Positions 60,671-64,000 of a DNA stretch of 64,000 bases are shown here, one piece after another. Position 1 is the first letter of the stretch. Every line of letters begins with the position of its first letter. The notes below the pieces were generated by a model that was not told the DNA's origin, searched no databases, and was given only the letters and a program-made list of their open reading frames with translations. Source of the stretch: Nannocystis bainbridge (GTDB lineage Bacteria; Myxococcota_A; Polyangia; Nannocystales; Nannocystaceae); contig NZ_JAQNDL010000003.1 of assembly GCF_028368995.1 (NCBI RefSeq), positions 1,488,001-1,552,000 of the forward strand, given 5' to 3'. A program made the translations under genes and the position numbers.

Positions 60671-61651
60671 TCACTTCTTCTCGCACTCGCCCGGGGCGGC
60701 GAGCCCGACCCCCGCGCTCAGGCGGGCGCAATCGTTGCCGTAGGTCTTGCCGTCGCAGCCGCACACCGGGGTGTAATCGAACGTGCACGCCTCGGGCTTG
60801 GCCCGGCAGGTCCCGCCGATGTCCGCGCCGCCGCACTGGCTCGGGTCGCAGAACTGGCCCTCGCCGCACGAGAGCCCGCGGCTCCCCCCGCACTCCGGGT
60901 TATCCGCCGCCGGCGCCGCCGCGCCCGCGCGCGTGTAGATCTCGCTGGTCACCAGCGCCGGCTTGGTCCCGTTCGGGCCCGTCACCTCCGACGGCGAGGC
61001 CGCGACGAGGATCCCCTCGACCGTCTCGTACATCACCTGGCGGACGGCGTCCTGAATCGCCTGCGACGCCCCGCTGGCCGCAAAATCGACGCCCGAGACC
61101 AGCGAGTCCCAGCCGGTGTTGAGGCGGAACGCGTGCGCCATCGGGCACGGCATCGCCGAGCACTTGGCATGGATCCCGCGCAGCCGATAAAACAGCCCCG
61201 TCGGCTCCGAGCCCACGCGCCCGACCCAGCCTTCGCTGACCTGCAGCACCCCGACGTCGGCGAAGTTCGGATCGGCCTCGCGCCCGATCGTCCCGCGGAC
61301 CAGCGCGTGCTTGTCGGCGAACGCCCCGAGGAACGTGTTCTGGTTGTCCGCGTCGAGCTTCAGCGCCGCCAGGTCGACGGTGCCGACGTAGCACTCCTTG
61401 GCGACCTTGCCGTCGGCGCAGGTCGTCTCGTCCTGATTGACGCGCTGGACGAAGAACCCGCCGCAGGCCGGCGCCGCGCACTTGCGGACATCGCGGCGCG
61501 TCACCACGTAGAACGTCTCCTGCTCGGCCGCGGCGGGCCCACTCCCATCGTGGTCCTCGTCAGGAGCCTTCGTCGCGGCGGGGCTACCGCACGCGGAAGA
61601 GAGCGACAAAACAGAGGCAAAGGCCAACAAGACAGACGATGAATTGTGCAT
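60671..61651 (-). CDS. DUF6748 lipoprotein with Kazal-type domain
   Basis: 326 residues. MHNSSSVLLAFASVLSLSSAC is a lipoprotein signal (ATG 61651; the frame is open further upstream but not signal-like). FYVVTRRDVRKCAAPACGGF and the following 190 residues fit DUF6748, an uncharacterised myxobacterial domain. The C-terminus holds a CGEGQFCDPSQCGG block and a Kazal-type serine protease inhibitor unit (TPVCGCDGKTYGNDCARLSA). It could protect the cell surface from secreted proteases, its own or a competitor's (inference). Confidence 0.82.
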   Translation of the reverse strand: MHNSSSVLLAFASVLSLSSACGSPAATKAPDEDHDGSGPAAAEQETFYVVTRRDVRKCAAPACGGFFVQRVNQDETTCADGKVAKECYVGTVDLAALKLDADNQNTFLGAFADKHALVRGTIGREADPNFADVGVLQVSEGWVGRVGSEPTGLFYRLRGIHAKCSAMPCPMAHAFRLNTGWDSLVSGVDFAASGASQAIQDAVRQVMYETVEGILVAASPSEVTGPNGTKPALVTSEIYTRAGAAAPAADNPECGGSRGLSCGEGQFCDPSQCGGADIGGTCRAKPEACTFDYTPVCGCDGKTYGNDCARLSAGVGLAAPGECEKK

Positions 61652-61924
61652 GGCGATGAATGACCCCGCTGAGAGGCGCGGGAGTTCTATGCCATGAGAC
61701 GCACGGTGCAACGGCCCCGGCCTCGCGCTCGCTCGTGACATAACGATGCATCGCCCCCGCGATCCGCCGCCCGACGTACGCCGCTGGCCGCACCGCCGCG
61801 TACATCGGCGCCCTCGCCCGCGCCGCGATGAAAGGATGTCCTCGCAACAATGTCACGCGGATGTGACCGACCCCGCGCCGGTGATGCCGGCAAAAGCCGG
61901 CACCATGCCCGTTTACCGGAAGAA

Positions 61925-61942
61925 CCTGTCCTTCGGGACATC
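61925..61942. repeat. dispersed palindrome copy with UUCG loop
   Basis: CCTGTCC-TTCG-GGACATC. As plus-strand RNA the stem closes a C(UUCG)G tetraloop, an unusually stable hairpin. Confidence 0.75.
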
Positions 61943-62057
61943 TCCGTTCGACGCCCTTACACCTGCCCGGCCAAGTTCGCCGTCGACATGACGTCGCAAT
62001 CCTCACGGGACGAGGCCGCTCCGGCGACGGGCGAATGAACCCCGGCCTGGGCAAGCG

Positions 62058-62077
62058 ACATGTCCCAAAAGACATGC
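62058..62077. repeat. dispersed palindrome copy
   Basis: ACATGTCCC-AAAA-GACATGC, intergenic. Confidence 0.75.
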
Positions 62078-62607
62078 ACGCGCCGCGCGCCGATCGAGTG
62101 TCTATTTGACATCCACCTCGCTGCGAGCTCCGAGGAGCGGGAGCCCCCCCGGCTCTTCACATTAATATTCCCCCATGTTCGACCGCTCGCCCGCGGCGGC
62201 CAGCGAGACACCGTACCCGCGAGGTCCATGTCCCGGCTGGCTTGGGCTCATACACGACGCGCTCGGCCCGGGTGCGCCCGAGCCGACTTTTCGCTGACGA
62301 TCCGCGCGCCCGGTCGCGCGAGCGTGCGCGGATCGGGGCCTTCCCGCCGCTGCTGTTCATCGCCACGATCGAGCGCGAGCGCCGACAGATCGGTCACGCC
62401 GACGGGGCACTCCCATGGCCGCGATCCATCACCACATACAGTGGTGTCATGGTCGACTCGCCCGGCCGAGCCGCCGCACGCAAGGCGCTCACGCTCGCCG
62501 CGTCGGCTCCGGTGCTCGAAGGACTCGGGGCTCGTCCGCGAGCCCGCCCTCGGAACACCCGCTCTCTCCTACCGAGCCGCGCGAAACCGTCCTGGCGCTC
62601 CCCCCGC

Positions 62608-62636
62608 TTGACAACTCGGATGACGGCCATCATATT
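62608..62636 (+). promoter_or_regulatory. candidate sigma-70-type promoter of the TetR gene
   Basis: TTGACA, a 17-bp spacer and CATATT (4/6 to TATAAT) lie 38 bp upstream of the GTG start. The perfect -35 is rare in this GC-rich window. Confidence 0.55.
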
Positions 62637-62648
62637 ACGGGCGTCATC
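62619..62648 (+). promoter_or_regulatory. candidate operator for the TetR regulator
   Basis: GATGACG and CGTCATC form a 7-bp inverted repeat with a 16-bp gap, straddling the -10 hexamer. Position and symmetry fit a TetR autoregulatory site; no proof. Confidence 0.4.
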
Positions 62649-62673
62649 CCAACCCGCCCGCGTGGAGGCTGTC

Positions 62674-63255
62674 GTGACCGTCCGAACCGAACAGAAAGAG
62701 CGCACCCGGCAAGACATCCTCGCCTCGGCGACTCGCCTGCTGCGCGAGCGCGGCATCGCCGGCGCCAGCGTGGCCGAGGTGATGAAGGGCGCCGGCCTCA
62801 CCGTCGGCGGCTTCTACGCTCACTTCGAATCCAAGGAGGCGCTGGTCTCCGCCTCGTTGCGGCAATCGCTGCACGAGCTGTGGAGCGGCCTGGTCGCCGG
62901 CGCCGGCAAGCTGCGCGGCGTCGAGGCGGTCTCCTACGTGGTCCGCCGCTACCTCTCGCGCGCCCACCGGGACAACCCCGGCGAGGGCTGCCCGCTGCCG
63001 GCCGTGGTCGCCGACGTGGCGCAGGCCGGCGAGGCCGTGCGCGAGGGCCTGGCCCACGAGCTCGGCGATTACGCCGACGCGCTCGCCGCTTGCATCACCG
63101 ACGACACCGCCGCCAGTCGTCAGCGCGCGCTCGCCCTGTTGTCCCTCATGTACGGCGGCCTCAGCCTCGCGCGCGCCCTCAAGGGCACCCCCGTCTCCGA
63201 CGAGATCCTCAAGTCCTGCCGCGATTTCGCGCGACAGGCGTTCACCAACGAATAG
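62674..63255 (+). CDS. TetR-family transcriptional regulator
   Basis: 193 residues from the GTG at 62674, preceded by GGAGG; a GTG four codons upstream is the alternative. The DNA-binding part is clear: TRQDILASATRLLRERG, GASVAEVMKGAGLTVGGFYA and HFESKEALVSASLRQSL. The C-terminal ligand part (GCPLPAVVADVAQAGEAVRE) is the pattern of the TetR_C group found near fatty-acid and thiolase genes. It lies 18 bp before a thiolase gene and probably controls that operon and itself. Confidence 0.93.
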   Translation: MTVRTEQKERTRQDILASATRLLRERGIAGASVAEVMKGAGLTVGGFYAHFESKEALVSASLRQSLHELWSGLVAGAGKLRGVEAVSYVVRRYLSRAHRDNPGEGCPLPAVVADVAQAGEAVREGLAHELGDYADALAACITDDTAASRQRALALLSLMYGGLSLARALKGTPVSDEILKSCRDFARQAFTNE

Positions 63256-63270
63256 TCCCGGAGGACATGT
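63254..63270 (+). repeat. palindrome copy containing the thiolase ribosome-binding site
   Basis: AGTCC-CGGA-GGACATGT spans the TetR stop codon and the GGAGGA at 63260-63265. The right arm is part of the Shine-Dalgarno sequence of the thiolase, 8 bases before its ATG, so the hairpin could hide it. Confidence 0.6.
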
Positions 63271-63273
63271 ATC

Positions 63274-64000
63274 ATGGGCAAGGCACTCATCCTCGACGCT
63301 GTTCGCACCCCCCGCGGTCGCGGTAAGGCCGGCAAGGGCAGCCTCAGCGCCATTCACCCGCAAGAGCTCCTCGCACAGACCTTGAACGGCCTGGTCGCGC
63401 GCACCGGCATCGCCGCCGCCGAGGTCGACGACCTGGTCGTCGGCAGCGTGTCGCAGGTCGGCGAGCAAGGCGCCAACATCGCCCGCAACGCCGTGCTGGC
63501 CGCCGGCTGGCCGCAAGAGGTCAGCGGCGTGTCCCTCAATCGCTTCTGCGGCTCGGGCCTGCAGGCGATCGCCATGGCGGCCTACGGCGCCGCCTCGGGC
63601 TTCCAGCACCTGATCGTCGCCGGCGGCGTGGAGAGCATGTCGCGCGTGCCGATGGGCTCGGACGGCGGCGGCCAGGACGGCCACAACGCCCGCCTGCGCG
63701 AGCGCGTGTTCCAGATCCCCCAGGGCATCAGCGCTGACCTCATCGCCACCCGCGAGGGCTTCACGCGCCAGCAGCTCGACGCCTTCGCCGCCGATTCGCA
63801 CCGCAAGGCCACGATCGCGGTCGAGCACGGCCACTTCACCCGCGCCCTCGTCCCGGTCGTCGATCCGGCCACCGGCCAGGTCGCGCTCGCCCGCGACGAA
63901 TTGGTCCGCCCCGACACCAGCCTGACCGGCCTGGCCAGGCTCGCCCCGTCGTTCGTCGAGTTGGGCAACATGCCCGTCACCCCCGACGGCCGCACCCTCG
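63274..64000 (+). CDS. acetyl-CoA acetyltransferase / 3-ketoacyl-CoA thiolase (3' end outside window)
   Basis: 242 codons are visible; the gene runs off the end. MGKALILDAVRTPRGRGKAG is the usual thiolase start, NRFCGSGLQAI holds the nucleophilic Cys at about 91, and GGVESMSRVPM and GFTRQQLDAFAADSHRKA are family landmarks. The enzyme cleaves or forms 3-ketoacyl-CoA, most likely in fatty-acid beta-oxidation given the TetR regulator immediately upstream. The C-terminal His and Cys of the active site are not in the window. ATG at 63274. Confidence 0.94.
   Translation, partial: MGKALILDAVRTPRGRGKAGKGSLSAIHPQELLAQTLNGLVARTGIAAAEVDDLVVGSVSQVGEQGANIARNAVLAAGWPQEVSGVSLNRFCGSGLQAIAMAAYGAASGFQHLIVAGGVESMSRVPMGSDGGGQDGHNARLRERVFQIPQGISADLIATREGFTRQQLDAFAADSHRKATIAVEHGHFTRALVPVVDPATGQVALARDELVRPDTSLTGLARLAPSFVELGNMPVTPDGRTL

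Larger units (their letters stand above)
61652..62673. other. gene-free stretch between divergent genes
   Basis: About 1 kb with no supported CDS. It holds palindrome copies at 61925 and 62058, a weaker one (GATGTCC...AATGTC) near 61834-61854, and the candidate promoter and operator of the TetR gene at 62608-62648. A/T-rich bases occur around 62100 and 62155-62175. Confidence 0.55.

Overview
The window is GC-rich (very strong G/C at third codon positions) and looks like the chromosome of a myxobacterium, most likely of the Nannocystis/Plesiocystis type. The reasons are four eukaryote-like Ser/Thr kinases in 25 kb, many lipoproteins with Ser/Thr/Gly-rich linkers after the lipobox, two DUF4215 cysteine-rich surface proteins with fibrinogen-like ends, a DUF6748-Kazal lipoprotein, and a Uma2 nuclease. 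This placement is inferred from gene content; no rRNA or other taxonomic marker is present.

Layout. 0-5.6 kb: tail of a large DNA methyltransferase/restriction protein, a CHRD lipoprotein, small membrane and secreted proteins, tRNA-Arg(CCG) and a membrane-anchored tri-haem cytochrome c. 5.7-12.4 kb: housekeeping genes mutY and murC-murB-bolA type, then a Uma2 nuclease, a DsbA-like protein and an RsbR-like STAS protein. 12.7-25 kb: an orphan beta-class DNA methyltransferase and three Ser/Thr kinases. One kinase has two kinase domains in tandem and leads a run with a TPR-like membrane protein and a lipoprotein. 25-30.5 kb: surface lipoproteins, a decayed ImuA/RecA-like pseudogene, and a lower-GC gene for a protein with two beta/gamma-crystallin domains and an aerolysin-like C-terminus, a candidate pore-forming toxin. 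30.8-46.4 kb: a divergent LysR/SDR pair, an exported methyltransferase, the TIGR02587/TIGR02588 membrane pair, a kinase-TPR receptor, a second DUF4215-fibrinogen protein, an anti-sigma/anti-anti-sigma pair, a caspase-like/FGE-sulfatase fusion and an acidic cysteine-rich secreted protein. 47-64 kb: DUF1295 protein and cytochrome P450 (divergent), di-haem cytochrome c, type I hsdM-hsdS without hsdR, an L7/L12-domain fusion, a TPR lipoprotein, an amidohydrolase, a DUF6748-Kazal lipoprotein, and a TetR regulator followed by a thiolase that runs off the window.

The most unusual signal is not a gene. It is a dispersed family of short palindromes, consensus about ACATGTCCC-N3-GGGACATGT with a CCTGTCC/GGACAGG variant. 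It occurs about 30-35 times in 64 kb, mostly just after stop codons but also in frame inside at least six genes. Some copies are tandem (three exact copies in the cytochrome linker), some form composite arrays of up to about 90 bp, one is followed by a T-run like a terminator, and one contains the Shine-Dalgarno of the thiolase gene.
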